Notes: generated from the sequence alone by a model not told the origin. A stretch of DNA of 17,604 nt from Synergistaceae bacterium (GCA_017447325.1 JAFSNU010000295.1:1-17604), one strand, 5' to 3'. Counted from the first letter of the stretch, positions 7,860 through 15,518 are shown. A program made the numbers and translations.

Positions 7860-8726
7860 TTATTTTTTAGAAAGATGCATGTACTCGTAGAAAATAAAAT
7901 ACGGCTCGGACAACGCGACGCTTTCAGGCACGTCAATCTGTTCGGCGGCCGGCAAGTCTCTAAGCACCTGGAACCAGAACACCGCGTCAACTCTTCCGGA
8001 AGATAACGCAGAAGCTCTCGCGCCCGCTTCAACGTTCACAAGCTCGATATTAACTTTTAATCTCTTCGCGAGCTCTGCTAATATAGCTATATTAAATCCG
8101 TCAGGCGTTCCGTCGGCTGCTATATAATCAACAGGCGGCAAGGCTCCTGTAACTGCGACTTTAATAGTCTCCGCGCCTTCAAACTGCTCAAACTTAACAG
8201 CCCCGGGCTCATCGTCCCTGTGCTTGAATAATATATCAAAGACATATTTATCAACTATATCCGCAAGCGTCCCGTCGGACTCTATGCCTGCCAGCGCTTC
8301 ATTAACTCTGTCGCGCAGCGCAGTATCTTTAAAGCCGATTGCTAAGCCTGAGCGAATAGGCCGCACGATGCAGGCCGTTCTGTATTTGCCCTCGTTATGC
8401 TGAAGAATATATCTCGCGATAACTCCGGGCAGCGCGATCTCGTCAACTTTATTTGAATCAAGCGCAAGCAATAAAGCATTTAACGAGTCATGAAAGCTGA
8501 CTATAGTATTGTCGCCGTTGTGCATATGATTTGCGCTCCGCGAGAACGTGTCGAACTTGCCGGAAGTTATTCCCGCCGCCATAAACTTATTATAGCCGCT
8601 CTCCTCGATATTAAGCTTAGACAGCATTCCAAGCTTGATAATATTTACTGCCGTCGATGCCGCGCTTGCCGCCGCCGCAAATATTAAAACAAAAACTAAA
8701 CTTAAAACAAATTTCTTACTACTCAT
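7860..8726 (-). CDS. Orphan solute-binding protein, permuted family 3 type (array member 5)
   Basis: This is a secreted binding protein of 288 residues with a signal peptide (about 1-22, ending AAASA). The lobe 2-like half carries FHDSLNALLLALDSNKVDEI and IESDGTLADIVDKYV. The lobe 1-like half carries TIKVAVTGALPPVDYIAADG, ALSSGRVDAVFWF and ALSEPYFIFYEYMHL at the C-terminus. A His/Met/Asn-rich stretch (SANHMHNGDN) lies in the variable loop near residue 65. The start is set at ATG 8726, not the in-frame GTG nine bases upstream, because GGAAG lies 8 bases before the ATG and overlaps that GTG. It is the last gene of the five-gene array, 29 bases after the previous one, and is followed by the terminator at 7751-7809. 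No permease or ATPase lies next to it; it may use the importer at 1023-2605. Confidence 0.9.
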   Translation of the reverse strand: MSSKKFVLSLVFVLIFAAAASAASTAVNIIKLGMLSKLNIEESGYNKFMAAGITSGKFDTFSRSANHMHNGDNTIVSFHDSLNALLLALDSNKVDEIALPGVIARYILQHNEGKYRTACIVRPIRSGLAIGFKDTALRDRVNEALAGIESDGTLADIVDKYVFDILFKHRDDEPGAVKFEQFEGAETIKVAVTGALPPVDYIAADGTPDGFNIAILAELAKRLKVNIELVNVEAGARASALSSGRVDAVFWFQVLRDLPAAEQIDVPESVALSEPYFIFYEYMHLSKK

Positions 8727-8734
8727 TGCTAACA

Positions 8735-8739
8735 CTTCC
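8735..8739 (-). promoter_or_regulatory. Shine-Dalgarno GGAAG deciding the start at 8726
   Basis: GGAAG on the minus strand, 8 bases before ATG 8726. The alternative GTG (8735-8733) overlaps this site, so it cannot use it. Confidence 0.6.
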
Positions 8740-8755
8740 GTTTCTATTCTAAATT

Positions 8756-9586
8756 TTATTTATCTTTTAATTTAATATGCATGAACTTGTCCCAGCTGTA
8801 ATACGGATCAGACAATATAACTCCGGCGGGAATATCGGGCTGATTTTCCGCGCCCTGATAGACTTTGAACCACAAGACAACGTCGGCGCGTTCTGATGCT
8901 AAAGCCGCAGCTCTCGCGTTCGCATCGATATTAACAAGCTCAAGATTAACTTTTAATCTCTTCGCGATCTCAGCAAGAATAGCCGTGTTAAATCCCGCCG
9001 GCACTCCGTCAGGCGCTATAAAATCGATCGGCGGCAGGTCTCCCGTTACTGCAACTTTTATAGTCTCAGCTCCGTCAAACTTTGCAAACTCAATCGGCCT
9101 TGTCATGATGAAGTCAGGACCGTTCAAATATTTTACTATTAATAATGCAAGCGTGTTATCCTCTTTCATGGCCTTTAACGCAGCATTAACTTTATCGCGC
9201 AGTTCAGCTTTAGTATCTTTAAATCCTAACGCAAGCATGAGGGGATTTGACATTAAAGACATAGCCGCGATTTTGCAGTTGTCGTTCGCCGTCAAAATAT
9301 ATCTGCCGACAACTTCCGGAACGTCGATCTCGTCAACCTGGCCTTTGTTTAATCCAAGCTGAAGCGCGACTAAAGTATCGTAAAACACAAAATTCGCCGT
9401 CCTGCTGTTCTCGTCTTCCGTGAATACAGTCCAAAGTCCGGCCTTTAACGCCGCGTCCATATACGCGTTAAACTCTGCTTCAGTAATGTTAAGTTCAGTC
9501 AACAGTCCGACGTTCACCGTCTCGCTTGCCGCAAACGCAGAGCTTGCAAACACTAAAACTAAAATCAATACTAATAACTTTTTCAT
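8756..9586 (-). CDS. Orphan solute-binding protein, permuted family 3 type (array member 4)
   Basis: This is a secreted binding protein of 276 residues. The signal peptide covers about residues 1-19, ending SSAFA. The lobe 2-like half has VFYDTLVALQLGLNKGQVDE and MKEDNTLALLIVKYL, where the usual DGTL reads DNTL. The lobe 1-like half has TIKVAVTGDLPPIDFIAPDG, ALASERADVVLWF and ILSDPYYSWDKFMHIKLKDK at the end. The C-terminal SWDKFMHIKLKDK is close to that of array member 1 (DKFIHIKLRDK), while ALASERADVV and SEPYYSWD-type blocks link it to the importer-associated protein at 1706. The GGAGG site is 20 bases before the ATG across an A/T-only spacer. It lies 43 bases after the previous gene and 29 before the next. 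No ligand is assigned. Confidence 0.9.
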   Translation of the reverse strand: MKKLLVLILVLVFASSAFAASETVNVGLLTELNITEAEFNAYMDAALKAGLWTVFTEDENSRTANFVFYDTLVALQLGLNKGQVDEIDVPEVVGRYILTANDNCKIAAMSLMSNPLMLALGFKDTKAELRDKVNAALKAMKEDNTLALLIVKYLNGPDFIMTRPIEFAKFDGAETIKVAVTGDLPPIDFIAPDGVPAGFNTAILAEIAKRLKVNLELVNIDANARAAALASERADVVLWFKVYQGAENQPDIPAGVILSDPYYSWDKFMHIKLKDK

Positions 9587-9606
9587 GATTAATATAATTA
9601 ATATAT

Positions 9607-9611
9607 CCTCC
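9607..9611 (-). promoter_or_regulatory. GGAGG site unusually far (20 bases) from the start at 9586
   Basis: A good Shine-Dalgarno core, separated from the ATG by an A/T-only spacer that contains the self-complementary word ATTAAT twice. No in-frame ATG, GTG or TTG occurs between them, so either the spacer folds or the site is not used in the standard way. Confidence 0.45.
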
Positions 9612-9629
9612 AGAAATTTTATTAAAAAA

Positions 9630-10499
9630 TTATTTCTTTACGATATGCAAATAGTCGTTATAGTCAAAATAAGACTCAGATAACACAACTCCGCTGGGAA
9701 TATCCGGCTGATTATCTATGCCTTTAAGCGACATGAACCAGAACACCGCGTCAACGCGTCCTGATGCTAAAGCCGCAGCTCTTGCGCCTGAATCTATGTC
9801 AACAAGCTCGATGTTAATCTTTGCTCTGCGCCCTATCTCAGCCAATACTGCCGTGTTAAATCCCGTCGGCGTTCCGTCAGATGCTATTAAGTCAATCGGC
9901 GGCAGGTCGCCCGTTATCGCGACTTTAATATTTTCTTTAACATTTTCATACTTATCAAATTTCACCGGCTCAGGGTCGGAAATTCCCGGGTTCAATATAT
10001 ATTTATTAATTAAAACCGCGAGCGTTCCGTCAGCCTTCATGCCCAATAGAATATCATTAATCTTATTTCTCAACGCCGGATCGTCGCTCGCTCTAAAGCC
10101 CATGGCCAAGCTTGTCGTCATAGTCTTTACAACGCACGAAACGTCATATCTGTTTTCGTTGACGTTCATGACATACTCGGCGATTGATTCAGGCATTCCA
10201 GCCTCGTCTATCTCGCCGGACTCAAGCGCAAGCTGCAAAGCTATTAACGAGTCATAAAATATGACAACAGTGTTGCCTCTATGGCCGCCGTGTGAATTTT
10301 TCGAGAAAATATTCATCGTGCCGGCCGTCACGTTCTCAGCCATGAACTTGTGAAAATCGCTCTGCGTCATGTTAAGCTTAGATAATAAACCAAGTTTAAC
10401 AGGCTTCTCGCCCTCCGCCGAAAAGCTCAAGCCCGCAAAAGCAAGCACAAGCGCAAACACGCTCACGCATAATAACAACTTCTTAAAGCTAAACTTCAT
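9630..10499 (-). CDS. Orphan solute-binding protein, permuted family 3 type (array member 3, recent duplicate)
   Basis: This is a secreted binding protein of 289 residues with a signal peptide (about 1-28). The lobe 2-like half includes FYDSLIALQLALESGEIDEA (81-100) and GMKADGTLAVLINKYI. The lobe 1-like half includes IKVAITGDLPPIDLIASDG, ALASGRVDAVFWF and LSESYFDYNDYLHI. It aligns without gaps to array member 2. Long segments are identical, but residues 57-79 (4 of 23 match) and 119-124 (0 of 6) differ strongly. Its variable loop is His/Gly/Asn rich (NSHGGHRGN). Where the paralogues have SEPY or SDPY, it reads SESY. A perfect AGGAGG (10507-10512) lies 7 bases before the ATG, better than its twin's, which suggests strong translation. 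Confidence 0.92.
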   Translation of the reverse strand: MKFSFKKLLLCVSVFALVLAFAGLSFSAEGEKPVKLGLLSKLNMTQSDFHKFMAENVTAGTMNIFSKNSHGGHRGNTVVIFYDSLIALQLALESGEIDEAGMPESIAEYVMNVNENRYDVSCVVKTMTTSLAMGFRASDDPALRNKINDILLGMKADGTLAVLINKYILNPGISDPEPVKFDKYENVKENIKVAITGDLPPIDLIASDGTPTGFNTAVLAEIGRRAKINIELVDIDSGARAAALASGRVDAVFWFMSLKGIDNQPDIPSGVVLSESYFDYNDYLHIVKK

Positions 10500-10538
10500 G
10501 CTAAAACCTCCTGATTTAAATTTAATTAAATTATTAAA

Positions 10539-11408
10539 TTATTTCTTTACGATATGCAGCTGCTCGTTATAGTCGAAATACGGCTCAGACAAGACAACTC
10601 CGCTGGGAATATCCGGCTGATTGTCTATGCCCTTCATCGACATGAACCAGAACACCGCGTCAACGCGTCCTGAAGCTAAAGCCGCAGCTCTTGCGCCTGA
10701 ATTAATATCAACAAGCTCGATATTAATCTTTGCTCTGCGCCCTATCTCAGCTAATACAGCCGTGTTAAATCCCGCAGGACTCCCGTCAGCTGCTATTAAG
10801 TCAATCGGCGGCAAATCTCCGGTTACTGCGACTTTAATATTATTTTTAACGTTTTCATACTTATCAAATTTCACCGGCTCAGGCTCTGAAATTCCAGGGT
10901 TTAATATATATTTATCAACTAATCCCTCGAGAGTTCCGTCGGCCTTCATGCCCAATAAAATATCATTAATCTTATTTCTCAACGCCGGATCGTCGCTCGC
11001 TCTAAAGCCCATGGCCAAACTTGTCGTCATAGTTTTTAAAATGTTCAAAATACTATATCTGTTTTCGTTAACGTTCATGACATACTCGGCTATTGGCTTA
11101 GGCATTCCCGCTGCGTCGATCTCGCCGGACTCAAGCGCAAGCTGCAAAGCTGTCAACGAGTCATAAAAAATAAAAACATAGTTGTCAATACTTAAGTTTT
11201 GTAAAGCTCTCTTGGAAATACTCGTTGCGCCGCGCATTGTGTTCTCAGCCGCGAACTTGTGAAAATCGCTCTGCGTCATGTTAAGCGTAGATAATAAACC
11301 AAGCTTTACAGACTTCGCGCCCTCATCCGCAAAGCTTAAACTTGCAGACGCAAGCACAAGCACCAACACGCTCAAGCATAATAACAACTTCTTAAAGCTA
11401 AACTTCAT
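10539..11408 (-). CDS. Orphan solute-binding protein, permuted family 3 type (array member 2, recent duplicate)
   Basis: This is a secreted binding protein of 289 residues with a signal peptide (about 1-27, ending LSFA). It is the tandem twin of the next gene (39 bases away) and matches it over most of its length, including an unbroken identical run of 36 residues from residue 125. The lobe 2-like motifs are FYDSLTALQLALESGEIDAA and GMKADGTLEGLVDKYI. The lobe 1-like motifs are IKVAVTGDLPPIDLIAADG, ALASGRVDAVFWF and LSEPYFDYNEQLHI. Its variable loop (57-79) lacks the His/Gly-rich sequence of its twin. The upstream leader is also a copy, but the Shine-Dalgarno has weakened from AGGAGG to AGGAAA. 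Ligand unknown; different loops suggest the two copies may bind different ligands. Confidence 0.92.
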   Translation of the reverse strand: MKFSFKKLLLCLSVLVLVLASASLSFADEGAKSVKLGLLSTLNMTQSDFHKFAAENTMRGATSISKRALQNLSIDNYVFIFYDSLTALQLALESGEIDAAGMPKPIAEYVMNVNENRYSILNILKTMTTSLAMGFRASDDPALRNKINDILLGMKADGTLEGLVDKYILNPGISEPEPVKFDKYENVKNNIKVAVTGDLPPIDLIAADGSPAGFNTAVLAEIGRRAKINIELVDINSGARAAALASGRVDAVFWFMSMKGIDNQPDIPSGVVLSEPYFDYNEQLHIVKK

Positions 11409-11464
11409 TATAAAATTTCCTGATTTAATTTAAATTAAATTAAAATTATTATAAATTATAATTT

Positions 11465-12283
11465 TTATTTATCTCTAAGCTTAATGTGAATAAATTTGTC
11501 AAATTCATAATAAGGCTCTGACAAAATAACGCCATCGGGCACATCAATTTTTTTATCTAAATATTTCACGTCAAAATACCAGAACACCGCGTTCACTCGT
11601 CTGGAAACAAGAGCCGCAGCCCTCGTGCCGGCGTTCACGTTCGCAAACGCGAGATTCATTTTTAATCTCCGGCCTATCTCCGCCATGACTGCCATGTTAA
11701 ATCCCGCAGGACTCCCGCCCTCGTCAACAAAATCAACCGGCGGCATGTCGCCCGTTACGGCCACTATTAAAGTATTGGCCTTGTCAAATCTGTCAATCTT
11801 AACCGGCGTCGGCTCGTCAAGCCCGGGAGTTGCAAGATAAGTACTAACAATTTTTAAAAGCGTGCCGTCCTCTTTCATCGATATTAAAGCCTGATTAAAT
11901 TTATCGCGCAGATCCGTGTCACGCTCGTTAAAGCCGCAGGCAAGCGACACAGGCCGAACTTTCTCAACGCTTCCAAACGCAAAAGCTTTATTAACATTAA
12001 GAATATACTCAGCCACCACGCTCGGCGCAATTATATCGTCAATGTCGCCGCGCTGCAAACCAAGCTCCATTTCGACAAGCGAATCATAAAATTTAAAGCT
12101 GCTCTCCTCGCTGCCGCGCTTTTCTCTAAGCAGCTGCCAGCCTACGTTCTTGCGCTCTTCGATAAGCATCTTGCCATACTCGTCTTCAGTTATATTAAGC
12201 TTAGTTAAAAAGCCCGTGCCGTGTGCATACGCCGCTTCTACGCTCAACAACAAAACTAAAATTAACAATAAAAATTTTTTCAT
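11465..12283 (-). CDS. Orphan solute-binding protein, permuted family 3 type (array member 1)
   Basis: This is a secreted binding protein of 272 residues and the first of the array. The signal peptide covers about residues 1-20, ending AAYAHG. The lobe 2-like half has KFYDSLVEMELGLQRGDIDD and SMKEDGTLLKIVSTYLA. The lobe 1-like half has TLIVAVTGDMPPVDFVDEGG, ALVSRRVNAVFWYF and ILSEPYYEFDKFIHIKLRDK. It is the most divergent array member: IKVAVTG reads LIVAVTG, and the GRVDAV motif reads RRVNAV, losing its Asp. The variable loop near residue 55 is charged (REKRGSEE). A GGGGTG site, a partial Shine-Dalgarno match, lies 14 bases before the ATG. The 95-base A/T-rich gap upstream separates it from the conjugation genes and is the likeliest place for the array promoter. 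Confidence 0.88.
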   Translation of the reverse strand: MKKFLLLILVLLLSVEAAYAHGTGFLTKLNITEDEYGKMLIEERKNVGWQLLREKRGSEESSFKFYDSLVEMELGLQRGDIDDIIAPSVVAEYILNVNKAFAFGSVEKVRPVSLACGFNERDTDLRDKFNQALISMKEDGTLLKIVSTYLATPGLDEPTPVKIDRFDKANTLIVAVTGDMPPVDFVDEGGSPAGFNMAVMAEIGRRLKMNLAFANVNAGTRAAALVSRRVNAVFWYFDVKYLDKKIDVPDGVILSEPYYEFDKFIHIKLRDK

Positions 12284-12351
12284 AATTTTTAAATCAACAC
12301 CCCGATCAAAAATTTTAATTTTTAATTTAAATTTTAATTAATAATTAATAT

Positions 12352-12357
12352 ATTATA
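12352..12357 (-). promoter_or_regulatory. Possible -10 element (TATAAT) for the binding protein array
   Basis: TATAAT on the minus strand, about 70 bases before the first array gene, in the gap after the conjugation operon. No convincing -35 hexamer is seen, and the DNA here is nearly all A/T, so a chance match is quite possible. Confidence 0.3.
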
Positions 12358-12360
12358 AAA

Positions 12361-12378
12361 ATTTTAATATATTAAAAT
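12361..12378. repeat. Perfect 18-bp A/T palindrome after the traF stop
   Basis: ATTTTAATATATTAAAAT is an exact palindrome abutting the stop codon of the S26 peptidase gene, and a related TTTAATATATTAAA overlaps that gene's end. In RNA it would be a weak hairpin followed on the minus strand by a T run, so it may act as a weak terminator of the conjugation operon. It could also be background in such A/T-rich DNA. Confidence 0.5.
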
Positions 12379-12906
12379 TTAATATATTAAAATAGGAAGA
12401 ACTTTAACGCATTTATTTAATTTAGCCGGCCCTAAATAACGCGAGTCGAATCCGCGCGGCGAATCGCTCATCAGCCAGACTTCATTGTCTTGTAATTTTA
12501 TTTTATTGCTGTAGTCAGGGCTGCTCAAAATATTTCCCGCCCTGTCCTGCGACAATACTAAACTATTTAAAATTATTTTATTATTTATTTTTAACAAATT
12601 AAACTCGCCTAACTCTATTACATCCCCGGGCAAGCCTGCAACTCGCTTTAAATACGGCGCAGTCCGTCCAACTTCATTTGCTTTATAATAAGCTTCCGGC
12701 ACCCAGTCATTATTATAAATAAAATCTTCAAAATTTATCTCGACTATATCGCCTATTTTTATATTTTTATTGCTTAATCTAAGCCATAAGCCCAAAGGCA
12801 CAGAGCTTGAAATATTAAACGTAAATAATCCGGACAAAAGCAGGGCGGCAGTTAATGCACCCAGAGTCAGGATACACAACGCCGCCCTTCGCTCAAATTT
12901 TTTCAT
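12379..12906 (-). CDS. traF: TraF-type conjugative transfer S26 signal peptidase
   Basis: This is a membrane-anchored serine peptidase of 175 residues, of the S26 family branch that processes conjugative pilin in P-type transfer systems. An N-terminal helix spans about 8-29. Then come FNISSSVPLGLW (30-41) with the likely nucleophile Ser35, PYLKRVAGLPGDVIEL (84-99) with the general base Lys87, DRAGN (121-125) and the family signature FDSRYLGP (153-160). The length is typical of TraF. It follows trbI by 44 bases, the position expected in Trb-type operons, and is the last conjugation gene in the window. No clear Shine-Dalgarno is seen. The chromosomal LepB paralogue is less likely, given the context and the SVPLG and DSRYLGP motifs. 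Confidence 0.92.
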   Translation of the reverse strand: MKKFERRAALCILTLGALTAALLLSGLFTFNISSSVPLGLWLRLSNKNIKIGDIVEINFEDFIYNNDWVPEAYYKANEVGRTAPYLKRVAGLPGDVIELGEFNLLKINNKIILNSLVLSQDRAGNILSSPDYSNKIKLQDNEVWLMSDSPRGFDSRYLGPAKLNKCVKVLPILIY

Positions 12907-12950
12907 ATCTTTAAATATTTAAATAAATTTTAAAAATTTAAAATTTTAAA

Positions 12951-14363
12951 TTACCGGCCCTGCGCCTCGCTCCAAATTCGCGGGAAGACTATATCATGCT
13001 GAATAAACACAGTGAATCTATAGCCTGGCCTGACTGTCAAAGTAGGCTGCCGGTTCATATTTTTAGTAATAATCTGCGTTAAAGCTTGAGCTATTGCAGT
13101 AGTTGCGCGTTCAGATAAAATATCTCCGACGTTCTTACGGCTGCTATTATTATTATTCGAATTTCTATTATTCGAAGCAAGCTCGACGCCCGCGCCTAAC
13201 AGTGAGACCATCAAAGCCGAAGTAATTAAGCTGCCCAAGTGTCTGTCAACACGAGCCTTAAATCCTGAATAGCCGCCTTGATCCGCGCCCTGCAAGTTGT
13301 CAAGCAGTAAGCTTGAGCCGTCCGGGAAAATTAATCTGTTCCAGATAACTAAAACTCTATTCTGCCCGTAGCTGATCTGATGATCATACGTGCCTATCAA
13401 GCGTGAGCCTCTGGGAATTAATAAATAATTTCCGGTCGACGTGTCCCATACGTTCTCGCTCACATGAGCAATTAAATTGCCCGGCATGTCCGAATTTATT
13501 CCGGAAATTAAAACGCACGGGAGCAAGCTTCCGGCCTTTAATTCATAAGCACTCACAGGAAAAACGCGCGTGTGCTGTGAATAAGCATTCGGCAAGGCCT
13601 GACGCAAAAACGCTTCTTTGCGCATCCAGCCGTTCGCATCTTGAGTACTCTCTGCGCCGTTACTATTATTGCCGCCCAAGCCGCCCAGACCGCCCATACT
13701 ATTGGCCTGTTGCTGCTGCATTAAGCCGAGCGTGTCAACCGGCTGCAATCCCGATGGGCCGATCCCCGGCGCATTTACTGAAATTCCGTTCTGCTGATCT
13801 ATGCCTACATTAATTCCGCTCTGTGCATTCACAGCATTATTATTAACGTTATTTAACGCGTTCTGCTCTTCACGCCTCGTAAAGCCGTCAATCGCAGTCG
13901 GCGAGGAAGCTGCCTGCATACGCTGTGTCTGTGCGTCACGCCTTCTGTCAGTCGTAAAATTTCTGTTTATTGCCGGTCTTCTAACCTGTGCCGGAGCTGG
14001 TATATACGCCGGAGCAACTTGCTGCGGCTGAGTAACAGGTTGCTGCTGCACTTGCTGAACTTGCGGCTGCTCTGGCTGATTTTGCTGCGCTTGCTGCAGC
14101 TGTCCGCCGGCATCCTCGGGCTCGGGCTCGGGCTGAGGCTCTTGCGGAGGCGGAGGCAATAAAACAGGCGACGCGCGAGAGGCCTTTATTATTTCGCTCG
14201 GAACATTGCTGCTTTGAATAGCGTCGTCAGAGTTAATTATCGCCGCCGCGACAAGCACAAATAAAGCTCCGGCCGCTCCGAATATAAACATAGCGACGCG
14301 TTTAGTAGTCGATTTGCCCGCCTTGCTTTTAACAGGCTCAAAACGATCTTTATTCTCAGGCAT
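12951..14363 (-). CDS. trbI: TrbI/VirB10 type IV secretion channel protein
   Basis: VirB10-family proteins span the envelope and form the core of the conjugative channel together with VirB9. This one has 470 residues. A cytoplasmic N-tail (1-22) precedes a single helix (about 23-44). A Pro/Glu/Gln-rich periplasmic stalk follows (about 66-128), then an Asn/Gly-rich linker (about 165-240). The conserved C-terminal beta domain covers about 265-470, with FPVSAYELKAGSLLPCVLIS (268-287), LLIPRGSRLIGTYD (314-327), VIWNRLIFPDG and GYSGFKARVDRH. The end TLTVRPGYRFTVFIQHDIVF is typical of the family. It starts 6 bases after the trbG stop, with GGAGGG and AGG sites inside the trbG end. The length and domain order are normal for TrbI. 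Confidence 0.95.
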   Translation of the reverse strand: MPENKDRFEPVKSKAGKSTTKRVAMFIFGAAGALFVLVAAAIINSDDAIQSSNVPSEIIKASRASPVLLPPPPQEPQPEPEPEDAGGQLQQAQQNQPEQPQVQQVQQQPVTQPQQVAPAYIPAPAQVRRPAINRNFTTDRRRDAQTQRMQAASSPTAIDGFTRREEQNALNNVNNNAVNAQSGINVGIDQQNGISVNAPGIGPSGLQPVDTLGLMQQQQANSMGGLGGLGGNNSNGAESTQDANGWMRKEAFLRQALPNAYSQHTRVFPVSAYELKAGSLLPCVLISGINSDMPGNLIAHVSENVWDTSTGNYLLIPRGSRLIGTYDHQISYGQNRVLVIWNRLIFPDGSSLLLDNLQGADQGGYSGFKARVDRHLGSLITSALMVSLLGAGVELASNNRNSNNNNSSRKNVGDILSERATTAIAQALTQIITKNMNRQPTLTVRPGYRFTVFIQHDIVFPRIWSEAQGR

Positions 14364-14369
14364 TATTAA

Positions 14370-15518
14370 CTACCTGCCCTCCGGTTCTCTGAACGATAAA
14401 GGATTAGCAGAGCGGCGGCTCTCTCTTATATTAGTGTCGATTAATTTATCTTTGCGCACTAACACAACGCGTTTTCTGCCTATCTTTAAATATGCTTTGT
14501 CAAATAATCTGTCAACTATATAATAGCGGCCCTTAACTCTGAAATTCGTCATAGTCTCCCGCCTGTCTAACGAGATATAAAACGCCGGAGTCTCGCTGAA
14601 CCTGAACGGCATTCTAAGATACGTCTTGTTGCCGTCGTCGAAGACAGCTTCAGGCGCCCAGTCAACTTTAGAATTATTTAAAATAGTATATTGCGTATAT
14701 AAGCCGTTAAAATCAACGTCGCCCATCGTTTCCTGAAGCTCGTCCTCTAATTTTTTATCTTTTTTAGAGCTTGAGCTTGAGCCTGCATTGCCGTTCACGA
14801 ATAAATACGAAAGATTATTGCTGTCGCCGTACGAGAACGCAACGCCTCTTAAATACTCGGCCTTGTCAGACGCTGTGAAATCTAAATTATACGTGCGTTT
14901 ATTAGTATGCACTAATAAATTAGTAGATATTCCAGGCTGATTAGGCTTGACGACTATATGAGCTACAGCCAGGCCGTTCTTCATGGACTGAGACGGCGAG
15001 AACTGCCAGCGCACGGTGTCGCCCGCGTGAATGCCCATTATCTCCTCGCCGGGTTCTAAAGCAACGTCCGTCATTCTAAGCGGCCTGCAAGTTATCACCG
15101 GCACTACTTCTCCATACGGGTAAATCACATAGCCCTGCTCGCCTAAAAACGGGTTCGAAGCCTGTTTTGCCGCGTGATATTCTTTCTCCATTCCCATTAC
15201 AAGCTTGTCATACTGGCGCAATTTAATTTCCATGTCAAGCTTTTCCCACTGCCTGATCTTCTCGCGCTCTTCTCGCGCCTCTTGATCTGCCTGATAACGC
15301 GCTTCAGCCTGTCTGATTTCTTCCAGATCATTTTGCTGCTGTATCTGCTGCTGCCGAATATAATAATTATTATTTATATTATCAACGCCGGCCTCGGACG
15401 GAAGTATAATCCGTCCAGTCTCGGGGTCGTAGCCTGTAGCAGCCGCAGCAAACGCCGCGACGCTCCAAGCCGTAATAAATAATAATAAAAATAAAGTTAA
15501 AGCCAAAAATTTTTTCAT
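14370..15518 (-). CDS. trbG: TrbG/VirB9 type IV secretion protein
   Basis: This is a periplasmic/outer-membrane core component of the conjugative channel that partners with VirB10. It has 382 residues when started at ATG 15518, which gives a clean Sec signal peptide (about 1-25); an upstream in-frame TTG at 15539 is rejected. A Gln/Glu-rich coiled coil (about 53-118) precedes the VirB9 domain: YPYGEVVPVITCRPLRMTDV (133-152), LEPGEEIMGIHAGDTVRW (154-171), HIVVKPNQPGISTNLLVHTN (187-206) and KRTYNLDF (207-214). The C-terminal part has the second conserved block around VDWAPEAVFDDG and a YIVDRLFDKAYLKIG stretch. The long N-terminal coiled coil and the Ser-rich insert between the two blocks are longer than in textbook TrbG. 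A GGGGG site lies about 14 bases before the ATG. Confidence 0.93.
   Translation of the reverse strand: MKKFLALTLFLLLFITAWSVAAFAAAATGYDPETGRIILPSEAGVDNINNNYYIRQQQIQQQNDLEEIRQAEARYQADQEAREEREKIRQWEKLDMEIKLRQYDKLVMGMEKEYHAAKQASNPFLGEQGYVIYPYGEVVPVITCRPLRMTDVALEPGEEIMGIHAGDTVRWQFSPSQSMKNGLAVAHIVVKPNQPGISTNLLVHTNKRTYNLDFTASDKAEYLRGVAFSYGDSNNLSYLFVNGNAGSSSSSKKDKKLEDELQETMGDVDFNGLYTQYTILNNSKVDWAPEAVFDDGNKTYLRMPFRFSETPAFYISLDRRETMTNFRVKGRYYIVDRLFDKAYLKIGRKRVVLVRKDKLIDTNIRESRRSANPLSFREPEGR

Larger units (their letters stand above)
9630..11426 (-). repeat. Tandem gene duplication of two solute-binding protein units
   Basis: The two units (9630-10518 and 10539-11426) share coding sequence, gene length (289 codons each) and a related leader containing TCAGGA just before the start. 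Nucleotide identity is visibly high over most of the genes. It breaks down at two places only: 10263-10331 against 11172-11240, and 10128-10145 against 11037-11054. Confidence 0.85.

Noticed and set aside
7844..8032. Minus-strand 62-codon frame overlapping the end of the last binding protein gene
   Set aside because: It overlaps the real gene in another frame and has no recognisable motif.
8727..8735. GTG at 8735 as the start of the last array gene
   Set aside because: It overlaps the only Shine-Dalgarno site (GGAAG), which is 8 bases from ATG 8726; the ATG also gives a cleaner signal peptide.
12284..12378. A/T palindromes here as an attachment site or replication origin
   Set aside because: The gap is almost all A/T, so palindromes arise easily. 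There is no flanking duplicate, integrase, DnaA-box cluster or iteron.
13900..14160. Gln/Pro codon-rich repeats in trbI as a CRISPR or minisatellite
   Set aside because: They are low-complexity codons of the periplasmic stalk typical of TrbI/VirB10, with no regular repeat-spacer structure.
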